Positions 53,596 to 64,000 of a DNA stretch of 64,000 nt are shown piece by piece (position 1 is the stretch's first letter; every line of letters starts with the position of its first letter). A model generated the notes under the pieces. The model was not told where the DNA came from, did no database searches, and was given only the letters and a program-made list of their open reading frames with translations. A program made the position numbers and the translations under genes. The stretch is from Promerops cafer (lineage: Eukaryota > Chordata > Aves > Passeriformes > Nectariniidae). The stretch covers positions 1,998,925 through 2,062,924 of the forward strand of contig VZSE01004866.1 in the NCBI GenBank assembly GCA_013398275.1, read 5' to 3'.

Positions 53596-55030
53596 GTTTA
53601 ACTGTATCTCATTGCTTTTTGACAAATAAGTAACTAAAAATAAGGTAACAACACACTTGATTTTAGGAGCTCTGTAACACCTGTAATGAGCATGCTCTTG
53701 ACCAATGGTAAATGCTTAGACTTTGATTCTAATCCTGACCCCTCCCTAGTGCTTGGCAAAGTCAGTCCTAGCTCTACTCTCTTTCTTCCTGCTGCTCTGA
53801 TCTTTCTTTGATGTTAAAAATTGCCTGAATTGCATCTGGGTTTTCTGAGCGCTAAGGAATCAGGGGGGCATAACGGGCTCGTTTCAAAACATGCAGGGAG
53901 GTGAGTCTCTCTCTAGTCATTGCAGAGCACACCCAGTCTTGTCTGGAGGGGACAAATAGCAGAAGCAGGAGAGGTGCAGCTTCCCTACAGACCAGCACCA
54001 GGAGAAACTGCCTTTAGTTGCATCAATACAGTAAATATCTCCTTGTTGGTGGTGTAACATTTCTTATGAGCCTTTACAGTTCCTCACACAATTGATTTAA
54101 AATAGGTTTTGTTAGCAATCAGGAAGATTTCCTTTTTCCTCCATTTTGCTTATCCCACACCATCAATCCTCTTTCACGCTGCCAAAAAACCTGGCAGCCC
54201 CTCACTGATTTACTGAGAAATACATTTACATGTCCTGTTCTTGGAGGACCTGAAGAAAAGAAAGCGGGAATCCAGAGTTTCATGAAAGAATGAATAGAAT
54301 GAAATGGAAAACAATTCCCCCTTCTCCCCTAGGAAAACCCTATGAATCAGATCATGTTCCTTCAAAGGAGAATTCTACTTTCCTGATAAATTCATTTCAT
54401 CCCAAATAATTGGCCAATGTGACCCAATAAATTATCAAAATGGGAAAAGAAATCTCTGCAGCCAGTGAATGAAGTCAAACCACCTTGAAGACAAGGTGCC
54501 AAAGAGTATGTTTTGTTCTACACTACACACGATCTGACTTTTCCTATTTATTGGGGTGAGGAAAAAACATCCACAACCTTCCATTGTTGAAAAAAAAAAT
54601 TATCCTGGAACGGAGACACTCCAGAAGATAAGGGGTACCTGGGATCCTCATTATTTCCTTGTGCTCCTTTACCAACATGATCAGCTTGTTCCTGCTCTTG
54701 CATTAGTAGCTTCTGAATCTCTCTGGCTCCTCAACTCCAGCTGAGCCAGTTGCAGTTGCATCTGCTCTGTGGGCTACTGGAGAAGGAGAGCAAGCACAGC
54801 AGTTACATTCCTTGTGTGCAGCCTTAGATGCTGGCCCACTCTAACCTGGAGACAAAAAATGGAGCTGGGAAAGAAACACATTCATATGGAAAAGAAGAGA
54901 TGTGTGTCACTACAAGCTTGTTCACTGTAGAGAGGGATGAACAGTGGAATCTTCAAACTTAGAGGAGGTACAAAGCTCTTCTGAGGAGTAAGATTTGTCC
55001 TCATAACACGTCCAGAAGGACCTCACCAAA
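53596..55030. other. Non-coding DNA, no recognised features
   Basis: No gene identified. A segment at about 53,673-53,880 has a CCAAT box and a GC-rich end but no TATA box or polyadenylation signal that would make it an LTR. Confidence 0.4.
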
Positions 55031-55054
55031 GTGAGTGAGTGAATGAGTGAGTGA
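55031..55054. repeat. (GTGA)n short tandem repeat
   Basis: Six GTGA-type units with one substituted unit (ATGA). Confidence 0.85.
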
Positions 55055-55379
55055 CTAAAAAAAGTTGCAGCTGAACTTCAGTCTAGATTAAAGTAAATTG
55101 CTTAGGGAAAAGTAATCAAAATTATGCGAGAATTATGCTGTTTTAAACTGGGAATGGCAGTTTAGGAAAAATATAATGATATCATCACTGGCAGCTCTCT
55201 GAAACCATGGTGTCATGGTGCAGCAGTCAATAAATGCCCCAAAAATACTGGGTATGACCAAGAGTAGTATTGAGATGAAGTCTTGGTGTAATTACAGCAT
55301 GAGTAACACATGTACTTTTGGTTATCCTACCACAAGGTGCACTAGTGATGATAAAACAAGCACATAGGAGGGCAAGCAA

Positions 55380-55750
55380 AATGGTCAAAGCAATGTAGAA
55401 TTAACCACAAGGAACTATACAAGGAACAACTAAAAAGTCTGGGACTTCCAGTTTCAGACGAAAAAGATGAAGCGCATATTGCTGAGAATTACAAAACCCT
55501 GAAAGTGGTTGATTTACCAATCAATTGATAAAGTGATTGATATACCAACTCTCTGAGAAGTAGAGTAAGGGAACACCAATTAAAGTTGGTTGGATGTCAA
55601 CTTAAAGCACATATTGTGCTAAAATTGTTGTTTACACAGTAGATAAGGAACGTCTGGATCATGTTGCAAGACAAGGCTTGGTGACAGATGGCATTAACAG
55701 CTCCTAGAGGGATTAGGCAAACTCACAGACTAATGCTTAAGGGAATTAAT
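55380..55750 (+). mobile_element. Old CR1/L3-type LINE fragment, plus strand
   Basis: Blocks follow, in order, the C-terminal ORF2 region of old amniote CR1-type LINEs. AAAATGGTCAAAGCAATGTA (55,379) is followed by ACTAAAAAGTCTGGGACTTC near 55,430, where the family encodes 'L-x-x-L-G-L-F'. Then come a GGGAACACCAATTAAAGTTG block near 55,570, a TTTACACAGTAGATAAGGAA block near 55,632 and an AGAGGGATTAGGCAAACTCA block near 55,707. The coding frame is destroyed by many stops and indels. Similarity is low and evenly spread, which fits an insertion older than birds. Ends are uncertain; no tail was seen. Confidence 0.58.
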
Positions 55751-58700
55751 AAAGATCTACCCTTTTAACTTTCCTTATCCTGAATGCTGGGAGAAGCAAG
55801 GAAGGTTTGGTCTGTCAGTAAAGGGCAGGCTCTGATAGTCTCCTTACACAGTATCACCTAATGCCATTTTTGGAGATAGAGTACTGGAGTATCTGGACCT
55901 CCTACCAGGCCACTTAAGGCTTTTATTATGTACTTAAACTAATTGAAGGCATGCCCAAGCACGTCAGTCCCTCTTGCACTCCTGATGCTCCCTCTCTGTG
56001 CTTCTGAGGTCCTCCTTCACCTCCAAGGAGGTACCGACTCAGTGGCTCAGATCCTCTCCTCACATGGCCACGTCTGTGCTTGGGCAAGAGCCTTGCAGTG
56101 CGGAGGGACGGGGCAGTCACGTTCAGTGGGTGCAAGCACACATCTCAGCTGAGCTGGTTTTCACTCTGGGAAGGATGCTGCTGAGGCACTTTGCCACGAC
56201 AAGCTGCAGTTTGTGTTTGGAGCCTTGAACAGCCCAGAGAAAAGGACATTGACAACAATGATTGCAGACAGTTCTTTTGCACTGATATTAACTGTTGTGT
56301 GTTGAAACTCCAGCTGCTACAAGCTAAACAAGCGTCTCTCCTGCCCTTTAAACTGTACAATTTCAGACTGTTAAAAACCTGTGAAGTGTGCCAGGTAAGT
56401 GACAGAAAAGGCAAAGATTACTAGTTCTTTCTGCAAATTGCCCCCTCTGAGACAGAGAATAAGACATTAGAGTCCACCTTAATCAAAAACCTAGCAGGCA
56501 GTCCAGATACACTGCTTGACACAACCAATCTGAAGGCAAACTCTGTGGGTTTATCATCCTCCCGCCTTTTCCTCACTAAGGTATTTTGCCTTCTGTAATT
56601 TTCCTTACATTATGTTGACTAAGCAAGATGGAAAAAAAAATCAAATTCCTTTAAATTACATCGATTTGTCTTACATTCTGTATTTCCTGTTTTATTACGC
56701 TTGCAAGAATGGAAAATGCTGGAATAAAATATGTAACTGTGGGAATTGTCGTCACAAACAAGAGGCAGTAAAATAACATTAAATTTATGCTTGGAACCTC
56801 AAGAGGAAATAAAAGTCATGTACCTATAGAAAACACTTCAAATGCCAGCTCTACTTAAACAACAATATTTACTTGTGTGAAGAGAATCTTTTGGCGCTGA
56901 GTTATTCAGGATCTCAAACATTAAAATAATACATCCCAGGATCCTAGTTCATCCTGCATGGAGACAGCATAACCTGTAGCTGTGACAAAATACACCTCTG
57001 TCTGCAGTCCATCTGGAGCCAGCATGGATATCTACACAGACCCTTGGAGTTTCTGCTTTTGGACCCACCATATGACATAATTCTTTTGGAATCACTTTAT
57101 CCAACATTTTCTAGCCAATAATGGCAGTAGAGAATGTCTGCAGTAACAGCTAGTCTGTGTGTGGCTACTGAGTTGGTTATTATTTTAATAATATGTAGTC
57201 CCCCGACAAGATGGAAGCTTTGTGTACATAGCACAAGATCAAAGATACTGCTTGACTTGAGACAAGATTAGTATATAAAAAGGGGAGTAAACAAGGTAAA
57301 ATAAAAAACATCCTGGAAGAACAAAATGCAGTGGCCCAGATTCATGATTTGTCATTTCATTTTTGTTTATCCTGTTTCTGGAAAAAAAAATAAATCTTCA
57401 TGAATGGCCCTATTTTGGCAGAGAGTTATTCTTCTGCACTGTGACATGCACAATACTATATAAATCTCTATGTTCATATCCATCTTTCATCAAAAGCTTC
57501 TTAAAGCTGTCCATTGAAACTATTCAGTACAATCCTCACTCAAGTCCAGCTTTGCCAAGGGTCACATACCAAGGCAAAGCTTTACTAGTTAGTACTTCAT
57601 GCACTGTAAACTGTCAGAAGCATTTTTCACTCTGATTGAAATCTGCCATAATTTTTATTACATTGCACAGGTGCACACTCCTGAAATAATCCCAGAGGTC
57701 CCATTCCTTTTACAGAAGCTATTTGTAGACATAGACTCAGTTTTTGTGAGAAAGGTGGACATTGTCTGTTCAAAAAAACAACCAGTGTACAAATTCTCTT
57801 TCTCTTCTTAAAGGCAGCATCTTCCTTCCTCTCATTGTCCCATCAATTCCAACTAAACTGTACCCCTGAGGGATTCTGGCATGAATAATGGTGGATTTTA
57901 GCCTTTGGCTAGCAAAGCAGTTTTTGCTACTTCCAGAACTGCATAAACAGGTTGTTTTAAAGTTACAAATGCTAAATAAATTGAGTAGGCTTTCAGCAAT
58001 GGAGTAGAATCAGAAAGTTTTGTGAGACACTGTCTTTATACTACAGGAATAATGCCCAAAACCAAAGAATATTGATGGTTGGTTCTTGCAGAACCAGAGT
58101 ATAAAATCAGCTGTATTTCTTCCTTCAATTCTAGGATGTAACAGATTTGAGACAGAAGAAAATCCATAATTAAACCTGGCCCACAAAAATTTCAATTAAA
58201 AGCTTCTTCAAATCACCCTGTGGTTTCCTACACTAAGGTTTCAGCCTGTAATATTAATAACTCTAGTGAAGCTTCTGCATATGAGGAAATTAGAAGAGTT
58301 TTCAGCTTTTTCAGCTTTATAACTCGAAAAATGTATAGCCTGTATATCTGTGCAGTGGAATGAACCACTTCATGGCAGTAAAACCACTTTGCACTTTTGC
58401 ACTTTTCTGTAGTTTTTTTTTTTAACCATGAAATCACTTTCAACCACACTTGGTCACATCATTTATAAAAAATGCATAACACAAGGAAAAGCTGATCTGT
58501 GGTATCTCTTGTGCAGCTGCCCAATGAGACACAAACTATATTCAGAAATATTCAGACCAACTTAATCCAATAAACAGGTATTTTCCTTGTGCATGTGTGC
58601 ATAAAATATGCATGTGTGTTTATCTGTGGAAAATCTGATTTTCTCTGTAACTTACAGTATTATTTATGTTCATGTATCTTAGCAGAACTCAGTTCACTTC

Positions 58701-59115
58701 TCTACTTGGAGTACAAAACAAGAAACTTTTTTAATACACTGATTATTTTGGGAAAGTGGTGTCTGCAGATAAAGAATTTTCAAGGTGATACCAAGTCGAA
58801 TTAGACCATCAGCTGCTCATATCCTGGTAGTTAACTATCAAATGCTGAAATTCTAATTAAATTCTTTGTGGCTGTACTATACTTATCAGCCAGTCTAATA
58901 TGATTTGCTTCAATGTTTTCATTGATAATTTAAATGAGCTTTTGTAGTTGTTATGCACTTTACTGAAACACTAATATTTACTGTGTCTTAATAAAATAAT
59001 TCAACAAAATATCAGTAGTACTCCTGAAAAAGAAATTGTTTTCTCTAGAAAGCGGACGTATAAATTGCACACCTGCTAATGCATTTATTTTGAAACACAA
59101 CTACAAAGAGGAAAT
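55751..59115. other. Non-coding DNA, no recognised features
   Basis: A GC-richer patch lies at 55.94-56.23 kb with overlapping frames on both strands. An ATG-less open frame from 56,191 runs through a perfect splice-donor string CAG|GTAAGT at 56,392-56,400. The rest is AT-rich with no recognisable content. Confidence 0.45.
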
Positions 59116-59119
59116 GAAG

Positions 59120-59420
59120 TGGGCAGTACTTGTAAGCTCTTTAAGGGACTGGGTTTTGTCTTCATTTTTCAAGTTAATGAACAATTTAGAAGAAAATATT
59201 GACTCATCACTGCCAAGATTTGCATAGGATACCTCAAGAGAGAAGTACTAAACAATGAAGAGACCAGGCTAGCTGATCAGAAGTTATTCTAAATAATATT
59301 CATAGGATTTATACTAATGACTGTGATGACTTCTTGCTAGTGGTTTAGAAATATTAAACTAATTTTCAATTCCCCAAAAGAAGATCACTGGAAGTGATCC
59401 TGGTGAAAGTTGTATAGATG
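59120..59420 (+). mobile_element. Old CR1-type LINE fragment, plus strand (RT core)
   Basis: The stretch 59,155-59,275 follows the reverse-transcriptase core of old CR1-type elements. It has TTCATTTTTCAAGTTAATGA, then a GAAGAAAATATTGACTCATC block, then a site that normally encodes F-A-D-D-T. Here it reads F-A-stop-D-T (TTT GCA TAG GAT ACC, 59,219-59,233). It is followed by a CTAAACAATGAAGAGACCAG block, matching the region just after the catalytic motif. The nonsense codon in the catalytic site and later indels show it is dead. It becomes unrecognisable after about 59.3-59.4 kb. Confidence 0.6.
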
Positions 59421-60464
59421 TAGATTATCCAAACTTGCTTTTTCTGGGCACCTTTTGAAGTTCTTTTGAACTATTCAATAGACTAGAGAGGATCACGAGC
59501 AGTGTTTCAGATCCAAATACACATAGGAACAGATTTTTTCTACAGATCTAGCTGTCCCAGAGGTCCCTAAATATAAACGAGATTGCCAGGCACCAGAGCA
59601 GAACAAAAACAGCAGGGCAAAACATCTTGTAGTGTGAACTGCAATTAAATAAATTTGTAGTAGAGAGAGAATGGCTTTCACATTGAAGTATAAAACGTCC
59701 CCTGTAGTTCCTGGAGTGGATTTAAAAAATAACTCTTTGATGAGTATCATTAAATGTTGTGGTCCTATAATCAAAATTGCCCTGGATCTGTAAGAGGCTT
59801 TTCTGCAAGCAACACTGGAATAGCTATTTCTTCAAATATTTTGAATACCATATACCTCCAATTTCTGAACGAGGGGTTTTCTGGCAGAATAAATTGAATA
59901 AAAAGTGCTTTGACTGCGAGATTGCTTCGCTATAATTCTTTCATTTACGCAACATGAAAAGTTAAAAGTTCTTAATTTTAAACAGTCGCAACTGAAAGGA
60001 GCAGATTATATCTTTGGCTGGAGTAAATTGATGTAGCCACATGAAATCAATGAGGCTAAACCTCCTTCTTATGTGAAAAAGATCTGTCTCTGCTGCTCAA
60101 ATGCAGGAAGCTCAGATTATGCACACAGTTTCAGCAAGCTCCTATTCAGATGCAAATTACCCGTGGGAAGAGGGAGAAGGGTAGGAGAGAGGCACTTCAC
60201 TCTCACCTCCGCTCCCATCCCCAGGAGCACTGAGGCGTGCAGGTCCCCATTGTGACTGCAGCCCTGCCAGCAGCTCTGGCATTCTGTCAGGAAACGTGGA
60301 AACACGCTGACTTCTGTCTCTTCTTGGCTCCTGAAGTCTTGGGGCACCCACTCCTTTGAAAAGCACACCCCAACATGTGTAGCCCTCCTGAGCAGTGGAA
60401 AATATTCTCATTTTCTCTGTGTGTGTGATGGTGGCATTCTCCAAAGTATTACAGCCCATCAGGC
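59421..60464. other. Non-coding DNA, no recognised features
   Basis: AT-rich to about 60.05 kb, then GC-richer. Overlapping open frames at 60,073-60,471 on both strands have no domain. Confidence 0.45.
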
Positions 60465-60465
60465 A

Positions 60466-60945
60466 GAGCATTGCCAGCCGGGCGAGGGAGGGGATTGTCC
60501 TGCTCTGCTCTGAGCTGGTGCTCTGCTCTCAGTCCTGGGGGCAGTGTTGGCCCTGCAGCGTAAGAAAGACATTAGGCCATTACAGAGCATCCAAAGGAGG
60601 GCAATGAAGATGGTGAAAGGCCCAGAGGGGAAGCTGTGTGAGGAGTGTCTGAGGGCACTTGGTCTGCTCAGCCTGGAGGAGACTGAGGGGAGACCTCACT
60701 GCACCTCAAGTTACAGCTTCCATGTGAGGGGAAGAGGAAGGGCAGACACTGATCTCTACTCTCTGGTGACACTGACAGGACCTGAGGGAATGGCCTGAAG
60801 TTGTGTCAGGGGAGGTTTAGGTTGGATATTAGGAAAAGGTTCTTCATCCCTTCAGAGGGTAGGAGGGCGCTGGAACAGGCTCTCCAGGTCACAGCATCAA
60901 GCCTGACAGAATTCAGAAAGCATTTGGAAAACACTTTCAGGCACA
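60466..60945 (+). mobile_element. CR1 LINE fragment, plus strand, 3' end missing
   Basis: A CR1 ORF2 C-terminal region begins with a GCCAGCCGGGCGAGGGAGGG block. It continues with AGAAAGACATTAGGCCATTA, GCATCCAAAGGAGGGCAATG and CTCAGCCTGGAGGAGACTGA, then GGGGAGACCTCACTGCACCT. The frame at 60,801 reads R-L-D-I-R-K-R-F-F and later T-E-F-R-K-H-L, characteristic of this CR1 group. The match stops near 60,945 after TTTCAGGCACA. The expected 3' untranslated part and ATTCTATG tail are absent. Because CR1 copies itself starting from the 3' end, this loss must have come after insertion. Several frameshifts and stops break the frame. Confidence 0.88.
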
Positions 60946-61600
60946 AGAGAGAGGATGTGGAAGTGTGGAAAGCACTGGATCATCAGGTTATTAAGTGCTG
61001 GGTATGAAGAGAGGTTAGTCTTACAGCAGGGAAGAGGATTTATCACCTGAGTGTTGAGGACACCAAGCTTTATTAATTCTCCTCCTCACAAAGGGAGCAA
61101 CTTGTTTTACAACATTTCTAATATGTCTTACCCAGTGGAGGAGTGGCAGGTAAGAAGTACTTCTTGAAGTTGTTTTTATTATCTTTCTTTGAGGCAAGCA
61201 AGTATTTCCTTCAAGCTTATCCTCTGCCAGGAGTAATTTGGCCAGTCTAGACTGGTTGTCCCATACCAGGAGCAGATGCAAAACTGCATGGGGTAGAATG
61301 AAAAATAATCATTACATACAGGGGAGAAGAACTGTGTTTGAAGTGACCTGAATGAATACTGAATTCTTTTCTTTCCACACAACAAGAAGAACACCACACA
61401 TGGGGATTGTACAGAGAGTAATTGCTTTAAAAAAATAAAATCAACCCATTTGATAACGTCTTCTTGTTTCACAGTATTTAGGCTTTTATCACAGTTAGTT
61501 CTTAGGGGCTTGGAATGTTTGTCTTCACAGCAAGGCTGAATCACAAATAATGGGATTAGAGGTCCTCAGTGGATCTGCAGAGACAGGAGGTGCCTAAAGG
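60946..61600. other. Non-coding DNA between CR1 and CpG island
   Basis: No recognised features. Minus-strand open frames of 86 and 121 codons (61,021-61,544) have no domain. Confidence 0.45.
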
Positions 61601-61770
61601 ACGAAGCGAGCTGTGCAGCTGGCTCGGCAGGCAGTGCGGCAGCAGAGCGCTGCGCGGCCGTGGGGGCGCTTGGCTCGCAGCCCGGAGCGTGCCCTGCTCC
61701 GCGCGGGACCCCGGCTCGCCGCGGGCTGCCGCGCCCTCCGGCGCCGGGTGAGCACACACAGGCCCGGAAG
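61601..61770 (+). promoter_or_regulatory. Small isolated CpG island with splice-donor-like site
   Basis: About 170 bases hold roughly two dozen CpG by hand count, against almost none in the surrounding tens of kilobases. In a methylated vertebrate genome such a patch normally marks an unmethylated promoter or first exon. On the plus strand it contains CCGG|GTGAGC, a fair splice donor with GT at 61,748-61,749, so it could be the first exon of an unseen transcript running to the right. Open frames exist on both strands, but the plus-strand ones start only with GTG, so no coding sequence is claimed. No TATA box is evident. A GC-rich repeat fragment or a non-transcribed regulatory island are alternatives. 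The strand is a guess based on the donor. Confidence 0.5.
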
Positions 61771-63676
61771 AGCTGTGAAAGTACAGGACAAGCCCGATAT
61801 TCCTAATATTTCAGTACCATCTGGAAGGTCAGAATTTACTGGGATTGGTTTGAAAATATAAATTTCGCTTAGGCGCTCTGTAAATAGTGTGGAGGTTAAT
61901 TTCACATGGATTTGGATGTGGAAGATAAAGTTAGGTGTTTCCCTGTCTAATGGGGGATGAAAACATTCAGCAGCATTCTGATCAGCATAAGCATAGGTAT
62001 GTTTTCCTCCACTAAGGTGGACCTTTACATAACTTTTAGAAATTTCATGTCTTTTAGATCTTTTGCCCTCTACAGTTAATAAAACAGCCAGTCACAGGTC
62101 CCACTGGGAGATGGATGCATAAACTCATTCACCAGTGTATTGTCACTGAAGCTCCATTTCTTTATGGTTTTGACAAAGTTGGATCTTTGCACCACTGGTG
62201 CTTGCCTCCATGCAGAGCCCACACAAGCCAGCATACAGTGTGGTGTTTGCTTTATTCATGTGGTAGCAGGAGCACCAAGAGCTTCAGAACAATGTGCCCC
62301 AGGACAGTGAAAACAGAACCCTGACTGATTCATGCCAAAGAGCAAGAGTCAGCAGCTTCCTCTGCAGAAAGGCCTATTGCAAGGGACTCCAGCCAAAACC
62401 CTGAGCATTGGCCCTTTCTGGCTTGGCCCCCGTTTGCCTAACGGCTTGTGTGAAGAGCATCCCTTCTGCTCAGCTGGCAGAAGCCTCTAGAAAGGGAAAA
62501 AATGGGCAAAAGGCCCCTCTTGTATCTGCTTTTCTCTGTTCCTGCTAATACAAGTGTCAGACATTCTCAGAGGAGCAATCGTCTCCTCTGAGCTCACCCA
62601 TTTCCTCTGAGCTCACCTGGCTGTGAAGAGGAGGAAGTTTATCTCCAGAAATGCATGAATAGCACTTGATCTTTCCAGCTTCACTTTGGGTAACATACCA
62701 GCGTCTTTGCTATTGTTTGCTTTGCAATGCAGGCCACTTCAGAGTCCCCACATTATTTTCATGATCTAAGGACACTGTTCTGCAGGTAGTGAACTGATTT
62801 GCAGAGAGACAGCTCCTTCCTGTGAAGCAGCAGAAAACTGTAGTTTGAAGTTTAATCTCAAGTGTAATCTATACATAGATAATGCATACTGGAAGGGAGC
62901 CAGTTTTTATTAGGAGCAGAAACCTTCTAACAAGGAGACATCAAGTTGCAGTTCAGCTTCCTTTTGGTAACAAATTGTTGAGACAGCAAAGGGAAAAAAT
63001 AACTTCTCATCTATTCAGGAAAGGAAGGATGCAAAATGACATCGAGGTGAGCCCTCCAATTCCAGTTCACGCTGCTCTACAAATGGAAATACCAGCTTTG
63101 TGTTTGCAATTTTACAATTTGCAGGTCCAAAGAAGCACACCAGTTACAGTCAAGCAGAATGTGATGCCTGCATGTGAATTATCAGAAGTTTGTATAGTCA
63201 GCTCAAAAGATGTATATCAATGCTTGGTATTTAAAAAAACATATATATAAAACCCAGTAAACTGCAAGAAGATAAATTTGGGGGTAAGAGTGAAAACTAT
63301 AAAAATTAACAGCTGTATTATCATGGAATTGTAGTTCCTAAAAAGTGCTAACAGAAAACATTGTCCCTAGGTATTAAAACAAATTACCTTTTATTTTATG
63401 CAAAGTCAGAAATTCTGGTTCAAAGTATAAGAAGCTTTAAAGTCTAAAAGTCAAAGCTATCAAATACAAAATATTGCCAAGAGGGTTTATGTTGTCATGG
63501 AACAGATAAATAGTTCATATATACACTTTTGAATACTTCTGAAGAAAGTTTTAGGTGACCAAACACTGGGGTAAAATTTACCCAATACCAAGTCTAATTC
63601 TTAAACACCTTGTTCATGTGCCAGCCTAGTACTAGACCCAGGGTTAAATTTCCTGTCAATATTATGAGTTTGGCAA
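61771..63676. other. Non-coding DNA, no recognised features
   Basis: Returns to ordinary base composition. At 62,582-62,622 there is an imperfect two-copy repeat of about 20 bases around CCTCTGAGCTCACC. A 122-codon open frame from 62,882 (initiated ATG-less) has no domain and I do not call it a gene. Confidence 0.5.
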
Positions 63677-64000
63677 GGGAAGGTGTTGAAGAGAGCACAA
63701 ATTATTTTCACTTTCAATTCAGTTGAAATTCAATTCAGCAGTTTCCCTGTCGACATTTGCTGCCATTTAGAGTTGATTTCAACTCCTATCAACTTAAACC
63801 TTCAGAATAGCCTTAAAACACCATGCAAAAAAAAAAAAAAAANGGGAAGGTGTTGAAGAGAGCACAAATTATTTTCACTTTCAATTCAGTTGAAATTCAA
63901 TTCAGCAGTTTCCCTGTCGACATTTGCTGCCATTTAGAGTTGATTTCAACTCCTATCAACTTAAACCTTCAGAATAGCCTTAAAACACCATGCAAAAAAA
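63677..64000. repeat. Direct duplication of 157 bp across a one-base gap (probable assembly artefact)
   Basis: Bases 63,677-63,833 and 63,844-64,000 are identical over the full 157 bases visible, offset 167. Between them lie the rest of a 16-base A run (63,827-63,842) and a single N at 63,843. The second copy runs off the window while still in its own A run. This is the pattern of two contig ends that overlap but were joined with a token gap instead of being merged. Confidence 0.93.

Noticed and set aside
53673..53880. Possible second LTR
   Set aside because: It has a CCAAT box and TG start but no TATA box or polyadenylation signal with the right spacing and no recognised family sequence.
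61556..61905. Arg-rich frames over the CpG island as an N-terminal mitochondrial-targeting exon
   Set aside because: The plus-strand frames start only at GTG; high Arg content follows from CpG-rich codons. Kept only as a possible untranslated first exon.
63827..63842. A run as the poly-A tail of a processed retrocopy
   Set aside because: The sequence before it shows no coding or transcript-like features and no AATAAA signal close by, and the run lies at a contig end, where homopolymers often break assemblies.
1..64000. CRISPR arrays, tRNA, rRNA or bacterial-type operons
   Set aside because: No regularly spaced direct repeats, cloverleaf-forming sequences or dense gene packing were seen; everything points to vertebrate nuclear DNA.

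Overview
The window looks like non-coding DNA from a bird nuclear genome. The sequence is AT-rich and almost devoid of CpG. Its interspersed repeats are mainly CR1-type LINE fragments, several ending in the avian CR1 tail motif ATTCTATG or its complement. I saw no Alu, L1 or other mammalian repeats. I found no intact protein-coding gene, tRNA, rRNA or CRISPR array. Most longer open frames lack an ATG start, have no recognisable domain, or lie inside a CR1 copy or LTR. The simplest reading is an intergenic desert or part of a very long intron. The order or species cannot be decided from the sequence alone.

Layout. 1-7,880: mostly single-copy, with a minus-strand CR1 piece at about 1.5 kb and a long, very decayed old CR1-type LINE at about 5.06-6.48 kb. 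7.88-9.95 kb: the most complex block. It holds a plus-strand LTR-like sequence (about 7.89-8.45 kb), then a minus-strand degenerate reading frame of 242 codons with only four internal stops (9,053-9,778), which looks like a dead retroelement or gene remnant. 10-35 kb: featureless apart from microsatellites near 17.4, 19.8 and 20.4 kb. 35.6-37.2 kb: two CR1 copies in opposite orientation. 41.9 kb: an old minus-strand CR1-type tail. 46 kb: a minus-strand CR1 copy of about 720 bp. 50.4 kb: a CR1 3' tip. 55.4 and 59.1 kb: two old CR1-type fragments. 60.5 kb: a CR1 copy lacking its 3' end. 61.6 kb: one small, isolated CpG island with a good splice donor, the only promoter-like site in the window.

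The last 324 bases hold an assembly problem. Bases 63,677-63,833 are repeated without a mismatch as 63,844-64,000, on either side of a poly-A run and a single N. This is most simply two unmerged overlapping contig ends.

No genes work together here. What can be read is a history of retrotransposon insertions of different ages, one candidate regulatory island, and one unexplained coding-like fossil. I did not find a convincing new biological system. All repeat assignments come from remembered consensus features rather than a database search, so boundaries are approximate.
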